In this document: positions 1 through 7,971 of the stretch, piece by piece
How positions within the stretch are numbered: position 1 is the first letter of the stretch
Layout: each line of letters begins with the position of its first letter
NCBI GenBank assembly: GCA_944325885.1
Contig: CALVBT010000003.1
Location: 166,251-230,250, forward strand
Direction of reading: 5' to 3'
Origin: Candidatus Gastranaerophilales bacterium
GTDB taxonomy: Bacteria; Cyanobacteriota; Vampirovibrionia; Gastranaerophilales; Gastranaerophilaceae
Length of the DNA stretch: 64,000 nucleotides
Notes under the pieces: generated by a model
Database searches by the model: none
What the model was told of the DNA's origin: nothing
The model's input: the letters and a program-made list of their open reading frames with translations, nothing else
Position numbers and translations under genes: made by a program

Positions 1-108
1 AAACAATAGCAGAGCCTTGTGTCTTTTGCAGCGGAAACCAAACCCGCATACACACAACACACATATCAAACAGACTATTGTGGCAAAAATTTTATATCTG
101 CTGTTCAT
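1..108 (-). CDS. Partial membrane or secreted protein, N-terminus only
   Basis: The reverse strand is open from an ATG at 108 to the left edge, 36 codons. The ATG shares one base with the stop codon of the upstream TPR gene (TAATG), so the two are probably translationally coupled. The peptide begins with a short basic segment and then a hydrophobic stretch, roughly residues 7-25, rich in Cys, Val, Leu and Ile, followed by a basic patch. This looks like a signal anchor or a first membrane helix. Nothing more can be said because the gene leaves the window. Its existence rests on the coupled start, the open frame and the membrane-like composition. Confidence 0.5.
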   Translation of the reverse strand, partial: MNSRYKIFATIVCLICVLCVCGFGFRCKRHKALLLF

Positions 109-2114
109 TATTTTTTAGATTTCAAATACTCAATTTGATTTTTTACCTGTGTTTTCATATCAGCGTCAGTGGTAATGTTTACAAATTTTTCATAATTTGT
201 AATTGCTTCAGCATATTTCTTTTCGTTTTCGTATGCCATACCCAGAGCATAATATGCATAAGCATAGTTAGGATCGAGAGCGACTACGCTGTTGAAAGCT
301 TTTTTCGCTTTTTCATAATCTTTCATCTCTGCATAACACAGGCCTGCATTAAATGTTGCATCGGTATTTTTGATATTTAAGAATATAACTTTTTCGTACT
401 GAGCAAGAGCATTTTTTGTATCAGAGTTTGCTTTGTAAGCATTGCCCAGTTTTATCAAAGTATCTTCTGACTTTTCATCAAGAGCAGCAGCCTTCTGATA
501 TTCTACAATTGCTGCCTCATAGTTTTTCTCTTTCATATAAGTATCAGCAAGAGCAACATGAGCCTCTATATTTTTGCTGTCCAGAGAAAGTGCCTTGTTA
601 AACACATCAACAGCCTCTTGATTTTTGTCGTATTTAGAAAGAATTTTTCCGTATTCTACAACAGTATCTTTGTCATCAGGGTTTATTTCAAGAGCTTTTT
701 CGTACTGTTCGAGAGCCTTGTTTTTAGACCCCATATTGTCATAAGCCTGAGCAAGCGATTTGTATGCAGAAGGGTCGTTTACATTTACGCTGGCAGCCTC
801 CTGATAACAATTTAGTGCTTTTTTCTGCTGACCGTTTTTCATAAACACATCGCCCTGAGCAATATACGCTTTTGAAAGATATTCTCTGACTTTTGGCTCT
901 GTTCTTTGAGCATAAAGATTTTTATAAATCTCGATTGCACTTTCATAACTGCCAAGCGCATGCAGAGCAATTGCCTTGTTAAACAGGACATTGTAATCAT
1001 TTTTGTCCACTACCAAAAGCTCATCATAGAGTTTGATAGCTTCGTTATATTTTTTGCACAAATGATAAGTTCTGGCCAGTTCTTTTTTTACTTCTGCATT
1101 TGAAGGATTCAACTCCAGTGATTTTTTGTAGACTTCAATAGCTTCCGGATACTGATTATTTTTTTGATAAATCAAACCGAGATTGAAATATGCCATAGGG
1201 TCTTTTGGCTTGTACTGAATGTATTCCTTATACATATTTATGGCATCTTGAGTTTTGCCCATGTCAGCCAGAAGGTTTGCATAATCGAATTTTAAATCAT
1301 ACAAATCAGGTTTTATTGCAAAAGCGTTTCTGAATTCAATCAAAGCAAGGTCATCTTTTGCGAGTCTGACGTAAGCAAGAGCCATATTTCCGTGAGAGGC
1401 ATAGTCGCTGGGGTCATTGCGCACCGCTTTTTTAAACATTTCAACAGCATTTGTATAATCACCGGAACGAAGCAGAGCCAGCCCGTAGTTAGGATACTCG
1501 TCAAAGCCTGTCGGATTTTTTGTATACAAAGTAGCATACTCATCTGCAGCATCTTGATATTTATCCATTTTAAGATATATAGAAGCCAGATTCTCTCTTG
1601 CTTCTACATCATCTGGGTAATACCCTAGGAAGGTTTTGAAATATTTTATAGCTTCTTGATTATCGCCCTGCAAAAATTTTACGTTAGCAAGGTTCAAATA
1701 ATTATATTTGTATTCGGGAAATATTGTAAGAGCCTGATTGTAAGCTGCAAAAGCATTTTCATAGTCATGCTGCTGCTGCAAAATATTGCCGATACTAATA
1801 TAAACAACAGCATCATTCGGTTTTAGCCTGATAGCCTTTTTGTAGGCAACAAGGGCATTTTCCCAATCTCCAATTTCAGAATAAATTCCGCCGAGCTTTA
1901 TAAACAGAATAGCCTCATCCGGAGAAAGCTCAACTGCCAGTTTGATTTTTTCTATAGCCTGAGTATAGTTTGCATCTTTTTCCAGAATATTAGCCTCCTG
2001 AAAAAGTCTGTATGACTCCGGAGACATTTTTGCGTTTGCTGTAATATCAGAACCTATTGGCGCAATTGCCAACATCAATGATAATGATAATGCTAAAGTT
2101 AATTTGCGTTTCAT
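108..2114 (-). CDS. Secreted TPR-repeat protein
   Basis: This is a 668-residue protein made almost entirely of tetratricopeptide repeats. It starts with a Sec signal peptide, MKRKLTLALSLSLMLA, with likely cleavage near residue 28 (ANA). About 17 consecutive 34-residue TPR units follow, recognisable by alternating Y-x2-A and L-x2-P signatures such as LKPNDAVVYISIGNI. TPR arrays are protein-binding scaffolds, and with a signal peptide this one should act in the periplasm or at the outer membrane. I chose the ATG at 2114 because the signal peptide begins there; an in-frame extension 23 codons upstream does not look coding. No Shine-Dalgarno precedes 2114, but a promoter-like TTGATT-N17-GATAAT ends 7 nt before the ATG. 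It is coupled to the partial gene that follows. No specific partner can be named. Confidence 0.88.
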   Translation of the reverse strand: MKRKLTLALSLSLMLAIAPIGSDITANAKMSPESYRLFQEANILEKDANYTQAIEKIKLAVELSPDEAILFIKLGGIYSEIGDWENALVAYKKAIRLKPNDAVVYISIGNILQQQHDYENAFAAYNQALTIFPEYKYNYLNLANVKFLQGDNQEAIKYFKTFLGYYPDDVEARENLASIYLKMDKYQDAADEYATLYTKNPTGFDEYPNYGLALLRSGDYTNAVEMFKKAVRNDPSDYASHGNMALAYVRLAKDDLALIEFRNAFAIKPDLYDLKFDYANLLADMGKTQDAINMYKEYIQYKPKDPMAYFNLGLIYQKNNQYPEAIEVYKKSLELNPSNAEVKKELARTYHLCKKYNEAIKLYDELLVVDKNDYNVLFNKAIALHALGSYESAIEIYKNLYAQRTEPKVREYLSKAYIAQGDVFMKNGQQKKALNCYQEAASVNVNDPSAYKSLAQAYDNMGSKNKALEQYEKALEINPDDKDTVVEYGKILSKYDKNQEAVDVFNKALSLDSKNIEAHVALADTYMKEKNYEAAIVEYQKAAALDEKSEDTLIKLGNAYKANSDTKNALAQYEKVIFLNIKNTDATFNAGLCYAEMKDYEKAKKAFNSVVALDPNYAYAYYALGMAYENEKKYAEAITNYEKFVNITTDADMKTQVKNQIEYLKSKK

Positions 2115-2121
2115 GGTTATT

Positions 2122-2150
2122 ATTATCTTATGTTTTTCAAAAAAAATCAA
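2122..2150 (-). promoter_or_regulatory. Predicted promoter of the TPR gene (leaderless)
   Basis: On the minus strand, TTGATT (2150-2145), a 17-nt spacer and GATAAT (2127-2122) are followed after 7 nt by the ATG at 2114. The expected transcription start falls at or next to the ATG. Confidence 0.45.
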
Positions 2151-2278
2151 TCTTCGTGTATTTTTATATACAATATATCTCAATCAGAGCAGATTATTGT
2201 AAAAAAATCTACACAAAACTATTTAAAAACGTTAAATTTTATTATTTTAATGATTTAATGCAAAAAAAGGGTCTCAAT

Positions 2279-2773
2279 ATGTTATATGTTTCTGCAATAA
2301 ATAACTTTAACAAAACAAAAAAAGCACCGACTTTTGGTGCAGAAATGAATGCTGTCCGATATGTTATTGTTGACGGACAGGTTACAGATGACAAAACAGT
2401 AATCGAAAAAGTTACAAAAGAATTCGTAAAAACAGCCAGAGAAGGCTCCAAAACAGACGCAAAGCTAAAACAATCAATCAAAAAAGCCATCCCCGAATTT
2501 TCTATGACGACAGGATATCAAAACATAAAGTTTTTGAAACTTAATATGCTGGGGAAAGAATTTAATATAATAATGGGTTCTGCAGCAACTGCACTAAAAA
2601 ATATATGGAACAAAGCAGGAATGTCACTCGCTGACAAGAAAAAGCATGCCGGAGATATTGTAAAAAGGCTCATCTATGACAAAAACTCAAAACATCTGGC
2701 AATAGAAGCTTCCACACAAAAAATCAAAGGCAAAGTCAAATACATAATAAAAAATATTTTTATAACAATTTAA
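2279..2773 (+). CDS. Small protein of unknown function with an N-terminal APTFGA tag
   Basis: This is a 164-residue basic protein that I do not recognise. I chose the ATG at 2279 because AAAGGG lies about 7 nt upstream; longer in-frame extensions lack coding character. The N-terminus contains KKAPTFGAEM (about residues 13-22), the short F-G motif found near the start of several unrelated proteins in this window. The rest is predicted helical and Lys-rich, with no signal peptide or membrane segment. A strong terminator follows directly. The gene stands alone, divergent from the TPR gene. Confidence 0.75.
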   Translation: MLYVSAINNFNKTKKAPTFGAEMNAVRYVIVDGQVTDDKTVIEKVTKEFVKTAREGSKTDAKLKQSIKKAIPEFSMTTGYQNIKFLKLNMLGKEFNIIMGSAATALKNIWNKAGMSLADKKKHAGDIVKRLIYDKNSKHLAIEASTQKIKGKVKYIIKNIFITI

Positions 2774-2776
2774 CTA

Positions 2777-2814
2777 AAAAAGAGATGCACAATATTTTTG
2801 TACATCTCTTTTTC
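2777..2814. terminator. Bidirectional intrinsic terminator
   Basis: An AGAGATG...CATCTCT hairpin is flanked by A and T runs. It lies between the convergent small tagged gene (+) and fabG (-), so it can end both transcripts. Confidence 0.8.
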
Positions 2815-2832
2815 TTTTATATATTAAACAAA

Positions 2833-3564
2833 CTATACAACAAGTCCGCCGTCTACGCCGATAACCTGACCTGTGATATAAAGTCCGTCTTCTGCAAGGA
2901 ATCTTACTGCCTTTGCAATATCTTCCGGCTGCCCAAGACGTTTCATCGGAATATGTTCTGCAATTTTTTCAGTATCAAGGTCTTTTGTCATATCTGTCTG
3001 GATAAAACCAGGAGCGATTGCGTTTACTCTGATGTTTCTTGAACCGAGTTCTTTTGCCAGAGATTTTGTAAATCCGATTAACCCGGCTTTTGCAGCAGAA
3101 TAATTTGCCTGACCTGCGTTGCCCATTACACCGACGATGCTGGACATATTAATGATACAGCCGTATCTTTGTTTCATCATAGTTTTGATAACAGGGCTGG
3201 TCATATAAAACGCACTGTTAAGGTTTGTGTTGATAACGGCTTCCCAGTTTTCTGCACTCATACGCATAAACAAGCCGTCACGTGTAATACCTGCGTTGTT
3301 AACAAGCACGTCCAGTTTGCCAAAATCAGAAAGAACTTCTTCAACGGCTTTTGCACAGGCTTCTTTGTCAGAAACATCAAATTTATATGCTTTTGCCTGA
3401 ACGCCCAAATCCTTTAATTCGGCAACTGTTTTGTTTGCTGCTTCTTCGTTACCTGCATAGCTTATTGCAACATCATAGCCTGCTTTAGCAAGTTCTATTG
3501 CGCATGCTTTGCCTATACCTCTTGATGCGCCTGTTACCAGTGCTGTTTTTTTATTTTCTGTCAT
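2833..3564 (-). CDS. fabG: 3-oxoacyl-[ACP] reductase
   Basis: This cytoplasmic NADPH-dependent enzyme reduces 3-oxoacyl-ACP to 3-hydroxyacyl-ACP in type II fatty acid elongation. It has 243 residues, the normal length. It shows the short-chain dehydrogenase pattern: glycine-rich TGASRGIG at 11-18, NNAG at 89-92, and the catalytic set Ser142, Tyr155 and Lys159 in the YSAAK motif. The C-terminus, ITGQVIGVDGGL, is typical of FabG. It is the last gene of the yceD-rpmF-plsX-fabH-fabD-fabG operon, 20 bp after fabD, and is followed by a bidirectional terminator. No fabF or acpP follows it in this window. Confidence 0.97.
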   Translation of the reverse strand: MTENKKTALVTGASRGIGKACAIELAKAGYDVAISYAGNEEAANKTVAELKDLGVQAKAYKFDVSDKEACAKAVEEVLSDFGKLDVLVNNAGITRDGLFMRMSAENWEAVINTNLNSAFYMTSPVIKTMMKQRYGCIINMSSIVGVMGNAGQANYSAAKAGLIGFTKSLAKELGSRNIRVNAIAPGFIQTDMTKDLDTEKIAEHIPMKRLGQPEDIAKAVRFLAEDGLYITGQVIGVDGGLVV

Positions 3565-3584
3565 AAATTATACTCCTCAATTTT

Positions 3585-4529
3585 TTATACTAATACAGTA
3601 TTTTTCAATGCAGCAACAGCAGCATTCAAAGACTCTTCGTCAAAAATATTCAAAACATTTATTGAAGCGTCTGTCTTTTTAACCAGACCTGCAAGCACCT
3701 TGCCCGGACCGATTTCAACAATCGTATCAACGCCGTCTGCTGCCATTTTTTCAACAGTTTGTGTCCACATTACTGAAGAATAAATCTGAGCAGTCATTTT
3801 TGCCTTGAATCTGATAGCAGAAGTTGTCGGCTCAGCATCAACATTTGTAAAAACAGGAATGCCTGCATCTTTTATATCGCAGTCATCAAGAATTTCTGAA
3901 AATTTGACGCTTGCCTGTTCCATCAATTTTGAATGGAAGCCGCCTGATACCGGCAGAGGAACAACTCTTTTTGCACCTGCTTCTTTTAATGAAGCGTTTG
4001 CTTTTTCTACAGCATCGGCTTCGCCCGTGATTACTATTTGTGCGGGAGAATTGTAGTTTGCAACAGAAACAACGCCGTCAATTTTTGAGATAACATCGAG
4101 TATTGCGTCTTTGCTCATACCGATGATTGCGCTCATAGCACCTTTTGTTGCAACAGCTGCATTGTTCATTTCTGTAGCACGTTTGTCAATAAGTTTCATT
4201 GCAGTAGCAAAATCTACAACGCCTGCAGCGTAATAAGCACCGTATTCGCCGAGCGAATGACCAGCTACATAATCAGGTTTCAGGTCGCATTTTTCTTTCA
4301 AAGCTTCCAAAGCTGCTATAGAAGTCACAAGAATAGCCGGCTGAGTGTTGATAGTCTGTTTCAAATCTTCTTCAGGGCCTTCAAAACAGATTTTAGAAAT
4401 ATTTCTGCCAAGCACCTCATCTGCAGAATCAAAGATTTTTTTTGCAGCTGCAGAACAATCATACAAAGATTTTCCCATGCCAACGGATTGTGACCCCTGT
4501 CCGGGGAATACGAACGCTACTTTTCCCAT
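3585..4529 (-). CDS. fabD: Malonyl-CoA:ACP transacylase
   Basis: FabD moves malonyl groups from CoA to acyl carrier protein, supplying the extender unit for fatty acid synthesis. The 314-residue protein carries the GQGSQ loop at 10-14, the nucleophile elbow GHSLGE at 90-95 with active Ser92, and the catalytic His199 in GGFHS. It lies 48 bp after fabH and 20 bp before fabG in the same operon. Nothing in the sequence is unusual for the family. Confidence 0.97.
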   Translation of the reverse strand: MGKVAFVFPGQGSQSVGMGKSLYDCSAAAKKIFDSADEVLGRNISKICFEGPEEDLKQTINTQPAILVTSIAALEALKEKCDLKPDYVAGHSLGEYGAYYAAGVVDFATAMKLIDKRATEMNNAAVATKGAMSAIIGMSKDAILDVISKIDGVVSVANYNSPAQIVITGEADAVEKANASLKEAGAKRVVPLPVSGGFHSKLMEQASVKFSEILDDCDIKDAGIPVFTNVDAEPTTSAIRFKAKMTAQIYSSVMWTQTVEKMAADGVDTIVEIGPGKVLAGLVKKTDASINVLNIFDEESLNAAVAALKNTVLV

Positions 4530-4577
4530 ATTATTACTCCTTAAAATTAAAATTCAGATGTTTTGTATTACAGCAGG

Positions 4578-5582
4578 TTATGCAATGCCTTCTCTGAGCC
4601 TTACAATAACAGTACCCCATGTCAAACCTGCGCCAAAGCCGCTCAATATAGCCTTGCAAGGGAGTTTGATTTTGCCTTCTTCAATACCTTCTGCCATGGC
4701 AATAGGAATGGAAGCAGCAGAGGTGTTGCCGTATTTTTGAAGGTTTACGATAATTTTGTCATCGCTGTAATTTAATCTTGAAGCCATAGCTTCAATAATT
4801 CTGTAGTTAGCCTGATGAGGAATCAAATAATCTACATCATCAGGAGTCAAGCCTGCCTTTTCCAGACAGTTGCTGATAGATTCCGGCATTGTTGTTACAA
4901 CGAACTTGTAAACTTCTCTGCCGTTCATAACAATTTTTTGTTTTTTCGGTTCACAAGGTGCAACCAGCGGGCAGTTTTCACCGTTTAGAGGCATTTTAAT
5001 AAAATCACCGTCTTTGCCGTTGGAGTGCATGTCCATTGCGATAATGTCATCGACACCGTCTATGGATTCCTTCATAACAAGTGCGCCTGCGCCATCGCCG
5101 AACAATACGCAGCTTGTTCTGTCATACCAGTCAATAAACTTTGAATTTGCATCAGTTGCAACAAGCAGGATATTTTTGTAAATACCGGCAGAGATAAAAG
5201 CCTTTGCAATATTCATTGCATAAATCATGCCTGTGCAAGCAGCAGTAATATCGAATGCAGCAGCCCTGTCTGCACCTAAAGCAGCCTGAATCTCGCAAGC
5301 TGAAGAAGGATACGTATGAGCCGGAACAGAAGCAGCCGCAATAATCAAATCGATTTCTTCTGGGTTCATTTTTGCTTTTTCCAGCGCATTTTTAGCAGCT
5401 TTAATACCGAGTGTAACGGCATTTTCTTCGCCGGACACGACACGTCTTTCTTTGATGCCTGTTCTTGTTGTAATCCATTCATCGCTTGTATCAACAAGTT
5501 TTGTTAAATCATCATTTGTAATTACCGTTTCCGGAACGCCGTAGCCGACGCCTGCAATCATTACTGGTATTAAGTTTGACAT
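4578..5582 (-). CDS. fabH: 3-oxoacyl-[ACP] synthase III
   Basis: FabH starts fatty acid synthesis by condensing an acyl-CoA primer with malonyl-ACP. The 334-residue sequence has the full Cys-His-Asn triad: Cys116 in TAACTGM, His256 in PHQAN and Asn286 in YGNTSAAS. The C-terminal GAGLTWGTVIVR is typical. It begins 5 bp after the plsX stop, so the two are closely coupled. Confidence 0.97.
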   Translation of the reverse strand: MSNLIPVMIAGVGYGVPETVITNDDLTKLVDTSDEWITTRTGIKERRVVSGEENAVTLGIKAAKNALEKAKMNPEEIDLIIAAASVPAHTYPSSACEIQAALGADRAAAFDITAACTGMIYAMNIAKAFISAGIYKNILLVATDANSKFIDWYDRTSCVLFGDGAGALVMKESIDGVDDIIAMDMHSNGKDGDFIKMPLNGENCPLVAPCEPKKQKIVMNGREVYKFVVTTMPESISNCLEKAGLTPDDVDYLIPHQANYRIIEAMASRLNYSDDKIIVNLQKYGNTSAASIPIAMAEGIEEGKIKLPCKAILSGFGAGLTWGTVIVRLREGIA

Positions 5583-5587
5583 ACGCT

Positions 5588-6640
5588 CTATCCTTCGTAA
5601 AACTCTGATATTTTCTTGTTAACTTCTGATTCGACAGCTTCTTTTGCCACTCTTACTGCGTTTTTAATAGCATAGGCCATGCTTCTGCCGTGAGAAATAA
5701 CAGTGATTCCCTTAACACCCAAAAGCAGCGCACCGCCGAACTCTTCATAGTTAATTCTTTTAAAAATTCTTTTCATTGCTGATTTTGCAAGCAAACCGAT
5801 AACCATAGAAATCGGGTCACGTTTAAATTCCTGCATAATCATTTTAAACAGCATAGAAGAAGCACCCTCAATGCTCTTCAATGCAACGTTGCCGACAAAG
5901 CCGTCACAAACAACAACATCGCAATCGCCGAGGAAGATTTCCTTGCCTTCAACATTGCCGATAAAGTTCAAACCGTCTTTATTTTCTTCCAAAAGTTTGT
6001 AAGCAGCCTGTGCAAGTTCGTTTCCTTTTCCTGCTTCTTCGCCGATATTTAAAACACCAATACGGGGATGCTCATTACCAAGAACATTTTTTGAAAAAGC
6101 AGAACCCATGATAGCAAATTGATAAAGCATTTCCGGAGTACAGTTGCTGTTTGCGCCGGAATCTATCATAACAACAGGCTTTTTCATTGTAGGCAGGGTA
6201 GTAGCGATAGCCGGTCTTTCAATTCCCGGCAATCTGCCCAGACCGAAAAGGCTGGACGCCATAGCAGCCCCTGTAGACCCAGCGGCAACAACAGCCTGAG
6301 AGCTGCCTGTTGCAACAGCTTTTACTGCCAGAACTATAGAAGAATCTTTTTTCTTTCTGATAGCCTGTCCCGGAGCCTCACCCATTTCAATAATTTCTGA
6401 TGCGGGAGTAATTTTAATATCGAGTTTGTCAACATCCACTCTAATTCTGCCTTTTGGCGCATTAATATTATTGGTTCTGATTCCGTCACGTTTGACTTCA
6501 TCTATAACCTTTTGAATTTCGTCTTCTTTGCCGACAAGTTCAATTGCAACATCATAGTCGTGCGCAGCCCACAATGCCCCTGCCACTATTTCTTTAGGAG
6601 CGTGATCACCGCCCATTGCATCTATAGCTATCCTTGTCAT
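5588..6640 (-). CDS. plsX: Phosphate acyltransferase PlsX
   Basis: PlsX converts acyl-ACP to acyl-phosphate, the acyl donor for PlsY in phospholipid synthesis, and works at the inner face of the membrane. At 350 residues it is of usual length. It begins RIAIDAMGGDHAP and carries conserved blocks such as ASEIIEMGEAPGQAIRKKKD, MIDSGANSNCTP and CDGFVGNVALKS. It sits between rpmF and fabH, the common bacterial arrangement that co-regulates membrane lipid and ribosome production. A GC-rich hairpin lies in the gap before it. Confidence 0.96.
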   Translation of the reverse strand: MTRIAIDAMGGDHAPKEIVAGALWAAHDYDVAIELVGKEDEIQKVIDEVKRDGIRTNNINAPKGRIRVDVDKLDIKITPASEIIEMGEAPGQAIRKKKDSSIVLAVKAVATGSSQAVVAAGSTGAAMASSLFGLGRLPGIERPAIATTLPTMKKPVVMIDSGANSNCTPEMLYQFAIMGSAFSKNVLGNEHPRIGVLNIGEEAGKGNELAQAAYKLLEENKDGLNFIGNVEGKEIFLGDCDVVVCDGFVGNVALKSIEGASSMLFKMIMQEFKRDPISMVIGLLAKSAMKRIFKRINYEEFGGALLLGVKGITVISHGRSMAYAIKNAVRVAKEAVESEVNKKISEFYEG

Positions 6641-6707
6641 ACTAAAACTCTTCTCCCTATAAACTTTATTCCAAACAACCGGACTTTAACATTTTGTTTT
6701 ATTTTGC

Positions 6708-6731
6708 GCCGGCAAACCGGAATCTGCCGGC
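6708..6731. other. Intercistronic GC-rich hairpin between rpmF and plsX
   Basis: GCCGGCA (6708-6714) pairs with TGCCGGC (6725-6731) around a 10-nt loop in the 105-bp gap between rpmF and plsX. No T-run follows on the minus strand, so it is not a classical terminator for the operon. A processing, stability or attenuation site is possible. Confidence 0.45.
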
Positions 6732-6745
6732 ACAATCAAAACAAT

Positions 6746-7135
6746 TTATTCTTCAGAAGATTTTTCTTCGCTCTTTTCTTCAGCCGGAGCTTCTTCAGTT
6801 TCGGCTTTAACTTCTTCAGCCTTAACTTCTTCAACAGCTGTTTCTTCTGCTTTTACTTCAGCTTCAGCAGCTTCTGCTTTTTTAGTTTTCTTAGCGGGAG
6901 CTTTTTTAGCTTTTGCAGCTTTTTTAGGAGCTTCTGCTTTTACATCTTCTACAAAGCCTTCTGCTTTTCTAGAAACAACTTTGCCTTTATACTGGCCGCA
7001 AGCTGTGCAAACAGTGTGAGTCAAAACCAATTCGCCGCAATTAGGGCAAGTTGTAGTTTCCGGTACTGTTGCTTTCCAGTTTGATCTTCTGTGTCCTTGT
7101 GCTGATGCACCTGTTCTTTTCTTTGGTACTGCCAT
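6746..7135 (-). CDS. rpmF: Ribosomal protein bL32 with long Lys/Ala/Glu C-terminal extension
   Basis: Residues 1-60 are a clear bL32: MAVPKKRTGASAQGHRRS, followed by a zinc ribbon CPNC...CTAC with all four cysteines. bL32 normally ends at about 57-62 residues, but this protein has 129. Residues 70-97 are basic (KKAAKAKKAPAKKTKK) and residues 98-129 are acidic with AEEVKAE-type repeats, so the tail is low-complexity and charge-segregated. It is in frame with no stop codon or frameshift, and plsX follows normally. It follows yceD by 2 bp. The core function (50S subunit) is secure; the role of the tail is unknown. Confidence 0.95.
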   Translation of the reverse strand: MAVPKKRTGASAQGHRRSNWKATVPETTTCPNCGELVLTHTVCTACGQYKGKVVSRKAEGFVEDVKAEAPKKAAKAKKAPAKKTKKAEAAEAEVKAEETAVEEVKAEEVKAETEEAPAEEKSEEKSSEE

Positions 7136-7137
7136 TT

Positions 7138-7653
7138 TTATCTTCCTTCTTCTAGTTTATTAATCTTTAAATTCTTAAAAACTTCCAAACGGGGATCTGA
7201 AATCTCTTTTTTTAGATACTTTTGCATCTCAGGGTCTCCATTACAATTTATATCACAAACACACGGATTTGGGATGTTTAATGTTACAGATTGATAAATT
7301 AAATCCTCAACATCTACCTCGTCCGTATCATAAAGTTCTGTGACAAAATCGCCGTCCTTCAGTTCGAGTTCCTGCCCGGAATGCGCATCCTCACTGGGTA
7401 TAAGATGTCCGAGCAAATAAGTTTCGTCCACATCAACTTCAATATTTTTTACAAAATCTTTTAAACATCTGTCACAAACTAACTTAACATTTGCAACAAT
7501 TGTGCCTTTAACATTTATATATTTTCCAAACGCTTTAAAAATCAGTTCAGCTTTAACTGACCCCTGTGTCGAGAGGTCTTTAACTTCGTTGTCAAAACTT
7601 ATTTTGAGTGACTGGTCTTTTGCGTTTTTTATATCATCGATAGAAATCTTCAT
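7138..7653 (-). CDS. yceD: YceD/DUF177 family protein
   Basis: The 171-residue protein matches the YceD (DUF177) family by context and features. These include the central VKLVCDRCLKDF segment and a distal CVCDINCNGD cysteine cluster, which together could bind zinc, and the characteristic position directly before rpmF. In bacteria and plants the family is linked to 23S rRNA accumulation and ribosome assembly. I set the start at the ATG at 7653 because the longer frame contains the promoter. There is no Shine-Dalgarno. A consensus promoter lies only 9 nt upstream, so the mRNA is probably leaderless. It is the first gene of the fatty acid/L32 operon. Confidence 0.85.
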   Translation of the reverse strand: MKISIDDIKNAKDQSLKISFDNEVKDLSTQGSVKAELIFKAFGKYINVKGTIVANVKLVCDRCLKDFVKNIEVDVDETYLLGHLIPSEDAHSGQELELKDGDFVTELYDTDEVDVEDLIYQSVTLNIPNPCVCDINCNGDPEMQKYLKKEISDPRLEVFKNLKINKLEEGR

Positions 7654-7662
7654 GGTTTTTCT

Positions 7663-7691
7663 ATTGTATTTTAGACAAAAAACGTTGTCAA
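7663..7691 (-). promoter_or_regulatory. Consensus sigma-70 promoter of the yceD-rpmF-plsX-fab operon
   Basis: On the minus strand TTGACA (7691-7686), an exact 17-nt spacer and TACAAT (7668-7663) form a near-consensus promoter. The ATG of yceD is at 7653, 9 nt after the -10 box, predicting a 5' leader of about 0-4 nt. Confidence 0.75.
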
Positions 7692-7702
7692 AATATTTTA
7701 TA

Positions 7703-7724
7703 ATTTCATATAGCCAACTGGCTC
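7703..7724 (+). repeat. Left-end fragment of the dispersed repeat
   Basis: TTTCATATAGCCAACTGGCT matches the left end of the long dispersed repeat with two compensating changes that keep a small AGCC/GGCT inverted repeat. It lies just upstream of the yceD promoter. Confidence 0.5.
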
Positions 7725-7741
7725 TTAATAAAAAAACAAAG

Positions 7742-7770
7742 AAAAAGCCCCTTAATTTAAGGAGCTTTTT
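7742..7770 (-). terminator. Intrinsic terminator after the giant autotransporter
   Basis: The stem AAAAAGCCCCTTAA / TTAAGGAGCTTTTT has one mismatch and is followed on the minus strand by T-rich sequence. It is 200 bp beyond the autotransporter stop, on the far side of a repeat copy. Confidence 0.75.
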
Positions 7771-7777
7771 CTTTAAA

Positions 7778-7949
7778 TTCATATAGTCAACTGACTCCGA
7801 CTACTTGTAGAACCTGTGCATTTGGCAAGTCCGTTTTGTTAAACAAGTCCGGCACAGGCAACAAGTGCATGGGGTCACTTCCGCAAAATGCTAGACTTGG
7901 CGTCACTCGCACTCCGTGTACACTTCTACAAGCGAAGCCGCCTCAGACA
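7778..7949 (+). repeat. Dispersed modular intergenic repeat, copy 1 (long form)
   Basis: This 172-bp element lies in the 3' region of the autotransporter gene. It begins TTCATATAGTCAACTGACTC. A core hairpin follows: CTTGT..CCTGTGC (7804-7819) pairs with GCACAGG..ACAAG (7852-7865), with two direct CAAGTCC units in the loop. A right-hand module ends in GAAGCCGCCTCAGACA. It is almost identical to copy 6 at 61262-61434. The stretch 7654-7971 holds no gene, only the promoter, a repeat fragment, the terminator and this repeat. Confidence 0.85.
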
Positions 7950-7971
7950 ATTATATAACAAGCCTGCCAGC

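Noticed and set aside
2115-2183. Extended starts for the TPR gene, yceD and other genes
   Set aside because: The extensions run through promoter elements and place the signal peptide or family start in the interior.
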